From: Todiramphus chloris collaris
Taxonomy: Eukaryota > Chordata > Aves > Coraciiformes > Alcedinidae
Assembly (NCBI GenBank): GCA_025345505.1
Contig: JANVCC010000018.1
Location: 8,834,998-8,898,997 of the forward strand
Length of the DNA stretch: 64,000 bases
Reading direction: 5' to 3'
How positions within the stretch are numbered: the stretch's first letter is position 1; every line of letters begins with the position of its first letter. The notes below the pieces were generated by a model that was not told the origin of the DNA, did not search any database, and saw only the letters and a list, made by a program, of their open reading frames with translations. Shown here one piece after another: positions 51,500 through 62,660 of the stretch. The position numbers were made by a program, and so were the translations under genes.

Positions 51500-54155
51500 A
51501 AACTCCCTTCCCCTCTTGTTCAGGAAGAGCTTGCTCTTCCTCAGGCTGCACTATTACACTGGACAAGAACCCCAGTTTTTCACATCCCTTAGCTGCCTGA
51601 ATTAGGGTTTCGATTCAAATCAACCTCCAAATAAGTCTTGTTTTTCAGAGGAGAGGACTGTGACACCTGGAAATTAAGACCCAATTAGACAAGTGGTGTC
51701 AGTTTGAAAAGTCAAAAAACTTCATCATTCTCTCTTAGCAAGTCTTTGTGTCCTGGTTTCTTTTTTTACTTTTTTTTTTTAATTTGTTTTCTAAAGAATT
51801 ATATTTTACTTCAGAAGAATAGGTTTTGGCATGGTACTTATGCCTACCTAACCTGCAAACTTTCTCTTGCGACATCTTTAATGGTAACCCATTTGCCTTC
51901 CCTCCTGTCTATATTTCCAAACACTGCTGTATTAAAATAAATAGCTATGGTGTCTTGAACGTGTTCCAGGGAAAGGTAAGACACTGCCCTGGGAAACAAT
52001 AAATGTCACAGTCTGCAGAGGGAAAAAGGCAAGCTTTGTTTAATCTTTTTCTCACTACAAGCACTGTGTCCTGGCTCTGAGAAACACCAGCTCAAGCTGA
52101 GTCGATTTCCTTGCAAGTGAGTAAGGGACAATCCAGCCAGCTTGCCAGGAAGTACATGGCTTCCAAGAAGAAAGGGACATATTTGTAAACAGAAAACGAC
52201 AACATGCGTCCTTACGAGAAGCAATTCCCTATTTGACAGGTGCTGAGACAAAGCCACCAAGCTCTCCTTGTAGGGAATGAGTCTACCAAACAGGAAGGTC
52301 AAAGATGTGGCAATGTCTGGATGAAAGAATAAAAAGTACATATCTATGGTCCTGCCTTTGTGCTGGGTACAAGACTAGGATGTATTTTGTGACTGTGGAA
52401 AGTCTGACATTGTGCAAGTGCTTTTGCTCTGCAGGATGGTGGAGCCAGGCCAGCAGGGACCTGTTTGGTCCCACTCCTCAGAGAGGGTTTGCACCTTCCC
52501 TGTGCTCACTGGCACAGCAGTCAAGGTGTCTGCACAGCACAAAGGGCCTTGAGCCAACCCAGAACATCTCATGGTTATCAGCACTCACCAGTCATCTTGT
52601 CTAACAAAAGGAAGCAAAAGCTCTTTTTCGTGCTCCTTAGAAGTTCACAGGAGAGACAGAGACAGAGACAGGGGTGGATGACAAAGGGTGGAACGCTGGC
52701 TCCTGCCAAACCCGGAGCAAAACTCCCATCCACTTCAATGGGCTCAGGTTTTTTATCCTTAGATGTCAAGGCTGAGGCAGACTGCTGAATGTCTTGTCTA
52801 AAACTCCCACAAGCAATAGCCCTTAAACACGCCATGCCCCAAACCTGCTAGTGAGCCACAGCAGTGGTCCCCAGCTTCCCCTGCCCCTGGACTATGTAAC
52901 AGCAAGTCAGACTCCGGGAAGAACAAAATGTCTCGGTCTTCTCATAGGCTCAGCCCTAATTTTTTATGTACTAGAGTGTAAGCAATGTCATGTCTTGTAT
53001 GACAAAGATACTTGCCCGTCATGGGTGGAAGGCAGCCGATCTGAGACACCTCTTAGAAAGCTGTCTAGTCTTACTTTGATTGTCTCATGTAGCAAAGAGA
53101 TGATATGTGGCCTAGGAAGTTCTTTCAGTGGTTAACTGTCCTCCTCCACGTGCACTTACCAGTTCTGTAGCATCTTCTTTCCCTCCAGATGCTCTAGGGG
53201 GGCACGTGGTTTGGGTATTAATGCTTCATGCTGGCACCAGGCTGTGTTTCACGGGGGAACATATGCATTCCTCCATAAGCAGATTAGGAAACAAGCACCA
53301 ACACTGAGAAGTGGAGAACAGATTAGGAAAAGAACTTGTCTCCAAACACCAGCCAACTAAAGAAGCCATTGCAGCCTGAAGTAAGGTGGAGAGTTGCAGA
53401 AGAACTCATTGTCAACAGACAGGTAGTCCACACAGCTGCCACGCTCTCCAGTCTTTGCCCATATCTACAGATGCTACAATTGGTGTTAAGTGGCTTGTAC
53501 AGTGATATTTCTTACCTGTTTACCACAAACCCCTGGGTGGACTCTGCCCAAATGATTGCCTGGACTCACACTCTACATTCACACACATGGCTGAATGCCA
53601 CACACTGCTCCTACCTCCTCCAGATCTCCACCTCTCTTCCTTCCTCTCTCTTCCTCTCTTTGCTTTTCTCTTCACCTTATCCCTTGGACCTTATCCCATC
53701 TCCATTACTCAACACTGTATAAATATTGCTAGCAAAAACTGGCCATTACAGAAAACAAACCCCAAGGCAAAAATAATGCAGAAATACTTAATACATAAAC
53801 AGGCTGTTTTATAGGAATCCTAATGTCGTTACTTGAGGAGAATAAAGGATGACTATAAATTCTAATGCAAGTCTCCCACTCAGTTGTAAAACATGCTGCT
53901 GTGTTTATACTAAAGTAATCATCAGACAAACAGTTGTGTGTTTTTTCCCAGAAAACTTATATCCTGAATTTGTTCTCAGAGAGGAAGTTGCTCATAGCCT
54001 CTCACACTCCCCTCTTTGATGCCTGCTATTTTAGGATTGTTCTACTTCTTCTTTGCCTCTCTTCCTATAAAACTGGAATCATTTTAGCCCACAAGGTTAT
54101 TTCATAAACCCTCCTTCTCAGTATATTCATCCAGTTTTAGATTTTTAGACTTAAA

Positions 54156-54190
54156 AATAAATACCTGACCAAAAAAAAAAAAAAAAAAAA
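54156..54190 (+). repeat. AATAAA followed by A20
   Basis: The polyadenylation-type word AATAAA (54156-54161) is followed nine bases later by twenty A (54171-54190). That is how the end of a retroposed transcript would look. No coding body is recognisable upstream. A weak MIR-like likeness lies just before, around 54050-54110 (GCCTCTCTTCC, AAAACTGGAATCAT, CACAAGGTTATT). It could equally be a chance A-rich tract. Confidence 0.35.
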
Positions 54191-54454
54191 GGTGATCTAC
54201 AGAGGAAGGAGAGAAAAGAAATCTCTAACACCCATTGTTTCAGCACTAGCAATCTCCAACATACTCAGCAGTCACGTTCATTTTACTGTAGGGAAAATGT
54301 AATCTCTGGATGGATCTGCTTAGTAAAGGTTTAGTATTGAACAGGTGATGCCTGAGAGAATAGAAGTGCAGTTGTCCCATGTTGCCCAGGGATGTCTGCT
54401 CAGTAAGCTGCCCAGATTAAACAGTCTGTGCATGCAAATTAGAAAACTCTTTGG

Positions 54455-54468
54455 AAAAAAAAAAAAAA
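54455..54468. repeat. Poly(A) tract, A14
   Basis: Fourteen A after CTCTTTGG, with no polyadenylation signal directly before it. A mononucleotide tract. Confidence 0.75.
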
Positions 54469-57400
54469 GCCACTTACATAATAATGGCCCAGCTCTCAGA
54501 AAAGCTGTTCTGTAAAATAAATTATATGTGGAAGACCGAACATTATTTTTATACCTTTCTATTAAGTGTATAAAAATATACTATTGACCTTTTGCAAATC
54601 ATGTCTGGGCAGCATTTGCAGTAGATGGGATCTCTCAGTAGCTGTATTAAGATGTGCAGATATCATTTAGCACAAGCCTAAGACTGCAGGCAGTTAGCCA
54701 GAACAAGCCTTCGGGAGTGACCAGACTTAAATATATTTGAGGTTCTCTTTCACATGAGAAATCCTTTCAGCCATTCCCTAATAGTCATCTTCCCTCCTTG
54801 GACCACGACTCTGAAGAGAGGGGGGTTTATATCTGAGGTAGGTGTTCAGAACTCAAAAAGCAGTGAAGACGTGCCCTAAAGACAAAGCAAATGCCCTCTC
54901 TGAAGCTTTGGTTCCCATGAGAACCCTTTGATGTTATGTGGGACTTAGAGGGTCCTTCTTTTTTGTTTTTTCTTGCTGCTGGGATGCCAGCTGAGCCCTT
55001 CCACTCCCAGCTCCTCACCTTCTCACAAGATCTCTAAATCTTCATTTAGCCAATCACATTTCTCAAAATTACTACTGGAAATGCACCAAAAAGGATGTTG
55101 ACAACACTGAGAAACTAGTAGTGTTTTGGTTTGGTTGAAACAAAAGAATATACATTATAAACAACACAGAATGAAAACATCTGGAAGCTTAACACTTCAA
55201 CACAAATAAGCCTTTATTTTTGAATGCATCCCACCTGCACCTAACTTGACCAGTCCCATTCAGTTTATTTATAACTGGGCCGTTCTTACAGAACCCAACA
55301 GAGAGCAGCGATACATACCCACTAACTACAGTTAATTCCTAACCAGACTTGATCCCTGAAGAAGTTACACACAGGCTGATAAAATTATGATGCACACATT
55401 TAACTGACTTCATTTAAATACTGCTTAGCTACACTTTAATCAATGAGAATTCTTCTTCCACAAGAAGCCAATAAAGCATTTCAATAAGTACACTTTAATT
55501 CTGGAAAAACATAACTTCTATAATTTTTCTCTTTTGCATGAGATATCACTTTTTAGTTTAATTCCTACCCAGCAGCAGAGATTTTTGGAGCTCAAGCATA
55601 CATAGCAGTAATTCTGTGCTCTTGTGATGTGGTGCAAGTGGGATTGCAGAGTACAGCACTTACCAGCTGCTGGGGCCCCATTTCAGGATGTGCAGGTTGG
55701 TCGTTTTGAAGTGGCAGCAGCTCCTGCCTTACCCTGGGCATGGTGTCAGGGGAACTGCACAGAGATGGGACCTGGGGCTCCTGGAACACCAGGGTCTGGT
55801 CCTCCCAAGGGATTTTCCTGGGCAGCTTCATCTCCAGGGACTGTTGTACCCAAGCCCTGTGCTGACCAACAAATCACCTTTTCCTGAATACAGGTTCACA
55901 CACCATCAAGGAGAAGAAAGGTGTTTTCAACTTGAACTGCCACTACCTTGGGAGAACCCTGGAAAACCTAAACTACCCTGTAAAAAGGGACAAACACAGC
56001 CCCAATTTTTACACCTATGAGCCTACTCTATTCTTTCTTTTTCCCAGATGCCAAAAATGAGACATTTCATAGCAGACCTAGGTTTGTTGCTTTGGCTGAA
56101 ATCAAACACTATTTTTCAAAAGGACTTTTGATCCAGAGAGAAATGCCTACAAAGCTGCAGAACACATTAGGTTTGATTGACAGCTAATTTTTCTCCTACT
56201 TTTCTGTCTGGCTGCACAACCAAGAACACAACTATTCACACAAATTTTTACAGAACCTCTTTACCATCCTGCTGGATGTGCTGTCACTAGGTTTCCAAGA
56301 AACCTGGGATTCATGCCCAGTGGCGTGGTACCAGTGGTGGAACTTTTAAGACTGACAATAAATATCAGGAGAGCTGGGACACACTTACTGTGATTGGCAA
56401 CAACCTCGGAAATCACATCCCCTGACTTTCTCCTGGTTCACATCTATCATAGGATGCTTCGTGTTCTTGGCAGATCATTTACAGTAATTTTTTTTAGAAA
56501 TGAGTGCTTAGCATTAGTCTTCTAAGTTAAAATGTAAGCACTACAACAAATGGCTGAATCTTGAAATATATTCAACAGCCTATTGCCCTTTCAGAAATCA
56601 GAGCTGTTGAGTGCTCGGTACTTTAAAAATGAGTCTGATTTTCTCTTGTGCTCAACTTTGGATAAAAGACTAATATTACTGTTGAGAAATGGAGTATTTG
56701 CTTATACTGCATAAGCGTTCTGTAATCCTTAGAACTTCTAAACGCAAAGTGCTGCTGTTAATTCACTCATTCTAGTGCGGGTTTGGGGGTGTTCAGTGGC
56801 ATAAATTGGAAATATAACTTGGAGTATATTTTTAACTGCTTTGAGGTCACAAATTGACAATTTATGTGACATATCACCTGCAGTGGAAAGCCACCACCAC
56901 GAGCGAAACCATAAGGCTTCTCCCCATGCCCACAGTGCTCTATGTAATTTGTGGTACAACAAAAAAAAGGCTTTGCAGCCATATATTTATTTGTCTTGCT
57001 TGGTGCCCTTTGTGTTACTCCCACACATTGGACTTTAAAGCTTTCTTTGACAGTTTTATTATCTTTCATATTTCGCAGCCCTTAAAGGCATTGATGTTGC
57101 AGCCTGTTCTGGGGGAACTGGTGGCAAAGCTCTCTTTGTTTCTCCTAAGGGAAGACCTCGAAGGCCACCAAAGCAGCTCAGCTTTCCTTTCCTTTTAAGG
57201 GCAAGCTGAGGGAGGCAGCCTGCTTTCATCCTTACATCTTTCAGATGAGAGGGAAGCCAGTGCTGCCAACCAGGTAACGATGACCAGTGCTGGAGCCCAG
57301 CAGCCAGTGGAGATGCAGCATCAGCTGGTGGACAGGCACTACCAAGGGTCTTGAAAACCGAGGTCTGTGCTCCACTGCTGTCTATGGCTCTTCCTCAGTA

Positions 57401-57989
57401 TCTCCTCTGTAGAGCAGAGCTGACCATCCCACTGCATCTGCTGGCAGATTGCCTAGCAAGCCCAGGCATCGCTGAAGGACAAATACTGGTGACAGAAGCA
57501 CAGGTCCACGTGCATGAGAAAGCAAAGCTTTTCCCAGTGAGGCTTGCCATAGCCCTTTCCCTAGTGGGATCACTGCCATGCCTTACTTATTTACAGAGAT
57601 CTCCCTTAGCCAGGCAGGGAAGATTTAAAACTGTATTTGAAAAAGGGTGTATTTTGTTGCTTTTCCCTTTCTGGAACACTTTTCAGTGTAGGAAAACTCT
57701 TTTCACAGACAAAAAATGCTGAGCAAATTAGTATTAGCTAAGACAATAGGCAAACTGTCAAAAATATGAGCACCTACCTCAAGTGAAGGACTGTTCAATG
57801 CTGAAAATTAATAATGCTAACATGAGCCTCCGTTGTAAAAGCAAACTGTCATGTTACCATTCTCAGCCCAAGAAGTGAATGTGTATACTGAAGCACTGAA
57901 AATAAATCAGTGTCTAGCGATAAACAGCCATCATGTTTCCTGCTGGGAGTGAAAAAAAAAACCAACACAGAGATCTGCAGAGGGGAGAA

Positions 57990-58264
57990 AAGACATAAGC
58001 AACAGGGCAAGAGGGAAAGGTTTTATACTGAAGGAAGATAAATTTAGATTGGACATCAGGAAAAAGATTTTTACAGTGAGGGTGGTGAGACACTGGAACA
58101 GGGTGCTCAGAGACGTTGTGGATGCTCCATCCCTGGAAATGTACAAGGTCAGGCTGGATGGGGCTCTGAACAACCTGATCTAGTGAAACCTCCTCTGGCA
58201 GGGAGGTTGGACTGGATGATCTTTCTGGGTCCCTTCAAACCCAAACCATTCTGTGATTCTATGA
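57990..58264 (+). mobile_element. CR1 LINE 3' part
   Basis: A 5'-truncated CR1 of about 275 bp. The ORF2 end is recognisable from GATAAATTTAGATTGGACAT, GTGAGGGTGGTGAGACACTG and GAACAGGGTGCTCAGAGACG. The translated remnant contains FRLDIRKKIFTVRVVRHW. The tail reads AACAACCTGATCTAGTG, TTGGACTGGATGATC, and the end CATTCTGTGATTCTATGA. A short A-run and a GAGATCTGCAGAGGGGAG spacer precede it. The remnant frame is largely readable but very short. Confidence 0.94.
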
Positions 58265-61049
58265 GGCTATTCTGGCAAAAGTTGTTAGAGCAAAATCCTG
58301 TTCTATAAGGGCCATCACCCTCCAGCCTATATAGAGGCCTCTTGGTGTCCAGGGTCCCCTACAACAGTATGTCATGTTTGTATGAATTTAAGTATGGTCA
58401 CCAGATGATGCAGCCTGATGATGTGGTGTCTTGTGGCCCCTCTTCCCCAGAGGGTCATTTAGAGAATCCCCCAGCACTGGCTTCTCAGGCAACTCTGTGA
58501 GCAAATCTCAGGCCATGAGCTTTACTCCTTTTCCAGTTATCAAGTTTGTATCTGACTTGTCTGTCTGTTGCCTTCCTGGACACAAACCCTTGCACTCCTA
58601 CCTGCACAAAACCAAGGTCCAGCACAAGAGTGGAGGTCTGGAAGCAGCAGGGCAAGGGTAAAGGTATCTCAGCTGTGCCTCTGTGGTGGTGTATTTAATT
58701 TTGAATGACATCTCATGGCTACCTCTCCTCTCCACCTCTCTCCGTGTAGAGCTGGCTGCTCTCCTGCTGCTGTCTCCTCCCTCTGTTTCTCCTTTCCCTT
58801 CTCTAGCTCAGTCAGTACGTGCTTCAAGTCTAGTTCAGTTGCTTCTCATGCCCCTGTGATCACAAGCTCCCCCAGGTCATTTTTCTTCCAGTGGATTATC
58901 TAACTCAACATACACGTCAAAATATTCAGCTTACTAATATCCCCTCCACTGCCTCCTCAAAGCCCTGTCTGAACTCCAGGATCTTCTTCAGCTTTGTCTC
59001 CCAACTGCATCTTGTCTCCCACAGGTTCTTCAGATGTCATTTCCCATCTAAGGAGTTTCCATTAAAAAAATTAGTCAGGGTTATCTGCCTCTCACAGGCA
59101 GGCAGATATAAAGATTCTCTCTGCCTATAAATGACATTACTGCAGTCAAAATTGCCTTCATCTCCCTGCTCAGCTCTGCAAAAACACCATATCAATCTGT
59201 CCCTACAAACTCCATGCAAAATCACAACCCTCTTCCCCAGTCAATGCTTTCAGCAATCATCCTCTGCTTGGATTTTAAAGCTTTTTTGCCTGAATCTATC
59301 TTGTTTAGAAATGGTAAAGATAACAGCTTGCAAAGTACATACATTTACATACCTCACTTCATTCAAATTAACTGGGAGAGATAAGAATCTCCAGCAAATT
59401 AATTCTGCTAATGTTCTAAACTGTGAATTTCAATCAAAGCTGAAAACTAAACCAATTCAGCTAAATTGCTGATTCTTGTTACACTCTAAGTGATCTAAAA
59501 GCATGCATCAATAAGCAAAGCAACTTTGCTTTGTGCAGCTGAGCTCCAGACTGATTCGCTGCTTTCCAGGATTGTCTGATAAAAAAAGCCACAGTCAGCT
59601 CCAGTTAATAAGAGAAAATCAATTCAGAGCCAAAGAGCAATAAAAATGTGGTAGCAAGTTCAGAACATTTTGTCACAGCTAAAATTGGTTCCCTATGAAC
59701 CATGTGAAATAATATGCACTGCAAAGCTTTGCAGATCACAGCTGTTGAAATAGCAAATGCCTGGTTGAATAACAGTTCCACGAGCAAGGAATAAAACCCA
59801 CACTTTGCCCCAGAATGAGGGACAGTGCTGAGGAGAAACATTAAGAGCTGCTACACAAAGGGTTTGGAAAGTAATTAACTTCTTTGTGCCCTGGGACACT
59901 TGCAACTCCAGAATGTAGCTAGAGAAACTTTGTCTTTTCAGATGAAGTTCAGACCATCCGCCTGTTTCCTTGGATAGCTTGAAACTGGACTGCAGCTTCT
60001 GAGATGAACAGAGCCTTATAGATCAGCGATCAATGCAATGTGGGAAACGGAAAACCAAATCAAAGGAAACAACTGGAACGTTTTATTTCTACCATTCCCA
60101 CACTGCCACAGTGGCTAAGTGTCCCACAGTCTCTCTTATTTGGATTTCTAAATATAAGATACACTGGTGCAGTTAAATCCCAGAAGTGCCCAGGAGAGAG
60201 AGAGCAGCATTTACAGACTCAAAGATGCCAGACCCCTATGGGGATTGTGGTTTCAGTGTGGACATCCCTACCTTACCAGTGGCTGGGGCAATTCCCAGCA
60301 ACCAGGACTTGGAGTCCAGATCAGGGGCCAGGGGGGAGGAACACAAAGGGCTACAAACAAATAAACTAACTACAGAAGGAGCAGAGCTGCCAGTGACAGC
60401 ATTTGTTGGTTTTTATGTCCTGGGAGGTTGGGGCTCATGATGGCAAGTGCAGGCACCACCACACCTCTGATGAAGAGATGCCCATCCAGCACAGCCACAG
60501 CCTGACTGGTACCCTCAAGAGACCACAGCCACCTCCTCAACCTGCAGTCCATCCACCTCCCAGCTCTGAATCACCAAGGACTTGGTCTTACTCCTTTAAT
60601 CAAGAGACAGAAACATTTCCTGCAAGCCAAAGCAGCTCCTGACCTGTTATTTTTTTAAATAAAACTTTGTGTTTCCACTGATGGAGGAAGCCAGAGCCCT
60701 CTGTTTGGCCACAAACAGGCTTCCCACGAGCAGATGTGCTCAGAGCGTCCACCCACACAGCCCCGAAAGGATGAGCCTTGGGAGAGAGCAGGCAGCTTGG
60801 TCCCCACCAACTCCTTTCACACAGATTAATGAACACTCATTGAACAGAAACACCCTTTCATCCACAGCAGTCCAGGCCGTGATCCAGCTCGTGACCCATC
60901 CCATCCCAACAGGAGTCAAAGGGAAACTGATTTACGATAAAAGACTGCTTTCCCTTTTGTGCTTCTCCCCGTGACACCACACAGCTTGAGTAATGTGCCA
61001 GTTTGAAAGTGTTTTAAAGCAGGGCCCTGCTGCTATTTTTGCTCAGCAT
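58265..61049. other. Unannotated DNA, no gene seen
   Basis: No gene recognised. Frames up to 113 codons lack known domains. CpG frequency stays low until about 61050. Confidence 0.5.
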
Positions 61050-61400
61050 CACAGCCCTGCGAAGCTTTGGTGGCTGCTGCTTGCGGTGTGAATCGTCTTT
61101 CACAGGCAGCGTGGGGAGTTCAGCAAACAAGCCCCGGCTCTGGAGGGAATACAAAAAAAATAACTCCTGAAGATTCACGTGGCAGTATTTTTCAGCGAAT
61201 AAAGCAGGTCGGACTCTGCCGCTGCCGTGGTGATGAGCACATCTTCCACGCACGGCGTGGCGGGGTCTGCACGCACCGCGTCGCCCTGACAGGCTGCTCA
61301 TCTGCTCTGGTCGGCCTCCTTCCCCCGGGCACACTGCACGTTTCAGTGATTGTACCACGCACCTTTCATTCCTTGCTGATCGCACACGCTGATAACTACC
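61050..61400. promoter_or_regulatory. CpG-rich pocket, possible promoter
   Basis: About 22 CpG dinucleotides by eye in 350 bp, densest at 61200-61340 (for example CCACGCACGGCGTGG and GCACGCACCGCGTCGCC), in a window where CpG is otherwise scarce. Overlapping open frames on both strands (120 codons +, 123 codons -) follow from the G+C content and match nothing I know. The pocket could be a small CpG-island promoter or an unmethylated enhancer. It lies upstream of two splice-signal-bounded segments on the + strand. No TATA box is evident. Confidence 0.35.
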
Positions 61401-61568
61401 TTGGTAGGGCTATTAATTTAAATACTTGAATAAGTTTGAACATTTTCCTTGGCATCTGCCAGTCAAGTGCTGTCCTCCCTGAGCGCTGTGGGTAGCACTT
61501 CCTTGCCCTGAGCTTCAGAAGTAAGTTCCCAGCACCATCAGACCTGTGTCACTTTTTTTCTCTCTAAG

Positions 61569-61718
61569 ATACTGTTTCTCAACGTGAAATGCTCACGATT
61601 CCTTCAGCCCCTTGTTCGTTCAGCCTGCTAATCCTTGGTGGAAGGGTCAATGTTCTCGGTCGTGCTGCTTTGCTTTTGCTCAAGAGCCCTCTCTGCTACT
61701 GTGATAAAACTGTGAAAG
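61569..61718 (+). other. Candidate exon with strong splice signals
   Basis: A 150-bp segment bounded by a strong 3' splice site (ACTTTTTTTCTCTCTAAG) and a near-consensus 5' splice site (GTGAAAG|GTAAGTATTG). One frame is open throughout, phase 1 at both ends, and contains an ATG at 61589 with G at -3. The translated part has hydrophobic runs (CSFSLLILGG, AALLLLKS) and an SPLCYCDKTVK end that I do not recognise. It follows the CpG pocket by about 170 bp. It could be an exon of a coding or noncoding transcript, or chance. An open frame of this length by itself is not strong evidence. Confidence 0.25.
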
Positions 61719-61957
61719 GTAAGTATTGAGGAAGGAAGCTGCAGGAATCAGTCTGGTGACTTTTACATACACACGGTGACCACTTTTGCATATTAGCGGT
61801 TGCAAGATCACACAGCATTTTTTCAGTGTTTGTAGAGAAGCAGTGATTTTATGCCATGGCACAGGCAAGAAATGGAACCACAGATACAGGAAGGAAAAAA
61901 AGAAAGACGTATCTCAGGAAACTGTGCCTATGCCTGTGCTATTTTTTGTCTACACAG

Positions 61958-62060
61958 CTGTCCAGCTGAGCTATTCGGGCAGACAACATTTTATCTTTGT
62001 GTAAAGCTCCTGGGTAAACACCTCAGCAGAGGCAGAAAGCACTGAGGATGCCATCACCAA
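61958..62060 (+). other. Candidate second exon, probably noncoding
   Basis: A 103-bp segment with a good 3' splice site (GCTATTTTTTGTCTACACAG) and a fair 5' splice site (CACCAA|GTGAGT). It lies 239 bp after the candidate exon ending at 61718. No frame is open across all of it. In the phase set by the previous candidate, the frame stops after about 15 codons. If real it would suit a noncoding RNA or a short terminal coding part. Confidence 0.18.
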
Positions 62061-62220
62061 GTGAGTTTGTTCTGAGAACAAAACAGGCACACACGTGGGG
62101 AAAGCAAGCTGCGAGCCACCACAGACACGAGCAGGACTACACAGAGGCCCTTGCAGGAGCCTGGGTGTAGAAAATAAATGTATCACTGCAATAAAAGAAC
62201 ATAAGAAAGTGAAAAACTAA

Positions 62221-62630
62221 ATGCTGATTGTGCGCGTCAGGATTAAGTTCAAAACCAGCTCTGCTGTGGAACGACGGGAGCCGCAGCGCTGATAGGGAAG
62301 GCAGTTGGGGGAAGAGGCTGAGCAGCTCCCCAGAACCCCCAGATGCCTCACCCGCTCCGGGCACGGCTCAGAGGCCTTTGCAGAGTCATTTCTGGGAGGG
62401 AATGAGAACTGTCCGGGTGCTACCCGGCAATGGCTCTCCACACACTGCCCGCTGTCCTGCTCAGCGTGGCTTGCATCGTCATCGGGAGAGCGGCGGCGGT
62501 GGAGCCAGCCTCTGCCCACCACCGCGGGCTGCCGCCCTGCCCTTTGCATCTCACCCTGCTGCCACAACATCCAGAGCTCCTGCCAGCCGCCACCTCACCG
62601 CACGCTCACATTATGCTTAGTGGTGGCATG
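62221..62630. promoter_or_regulatory. Second CpG-rich pocket
   Basis: About 24 CpG by eye in 410 bp of G+C-rich DNA. The core is GAGAGCGGCGGCGGTGGAGC with CACCGCGGGCTGCCGCC nearby. This is the most CpG-island-like sequence in the window, a little over 800 bp after the first pocket. Small CpG islands mark promoters of many vertebrate genes. Direction of transcription cannot be settled, since open frames occur on both strands. Confidence 0.4.
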
Positions 62631-62660
62631 GTTTCCTCTCCAAAATTAGATTCTTATTGA
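62430..62660 (+). CDS. Short ORF with signal-peptide-like start
   Basis: A 76-codon frame inside the second CpG pocket. Its ATG has G at -3 and G at +4, a favourable start context. The first 23 residues, MALHTLPAVLLSVACIVIG followed by RAAA, have the form of a secretory signal peptide: short start, hydrophobic core, then an AxA-type cleavage site before VEP. The remainder is rich in P, H and L, has one cysteine and no recognisable domain. No good 5' splice site follows the signal sequence. It may be a first coding exon read past its end, a small secreted protein, or a chance frame favoured by G+C content. The last is the most likely. Confidence 0.18.
   Translation: MALHTLPAVLLSVACIVIGRAAAVEPASAHHRGLPPCPLHLTLLPQHPELLPAATSPHAHIMLSGGMVSSPKLDSY

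Larger units (their letters stand above)
51500..57989. other. Unannotated DNA, no gene seen
   Basis: About 6.5 kb with no recognised gene. It holds poly(A) tracts at 54171 and 54455 and a pyrimidine-rich stretch around 53625-53690. The longest frame (128 codons, 53336-53722, +) runs into the pyrimidine-rich stretch and is not protein-like. Confidence 0.5.

Noticed and set aside
51318-51566. Minus-strand frame with repeated YLSI peptide
   Set aside because: It is the translation of the GATA microsatellite and runs across the N gap.
53625-53690. Pyrimidine-rich stretch considered as a splice polypyrimidine tract or regulatory CT element
   Set aside because: No AG with a following open exon is convincing. 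It reads as low-complexity DNA.
61014-61385. 123-codon minus-strand frame over the first CpG pocket
   Set aside because: Long overlapping frames on both strands are expected in G+C-rich DNA. No domain, start context or splice site singles this one out.
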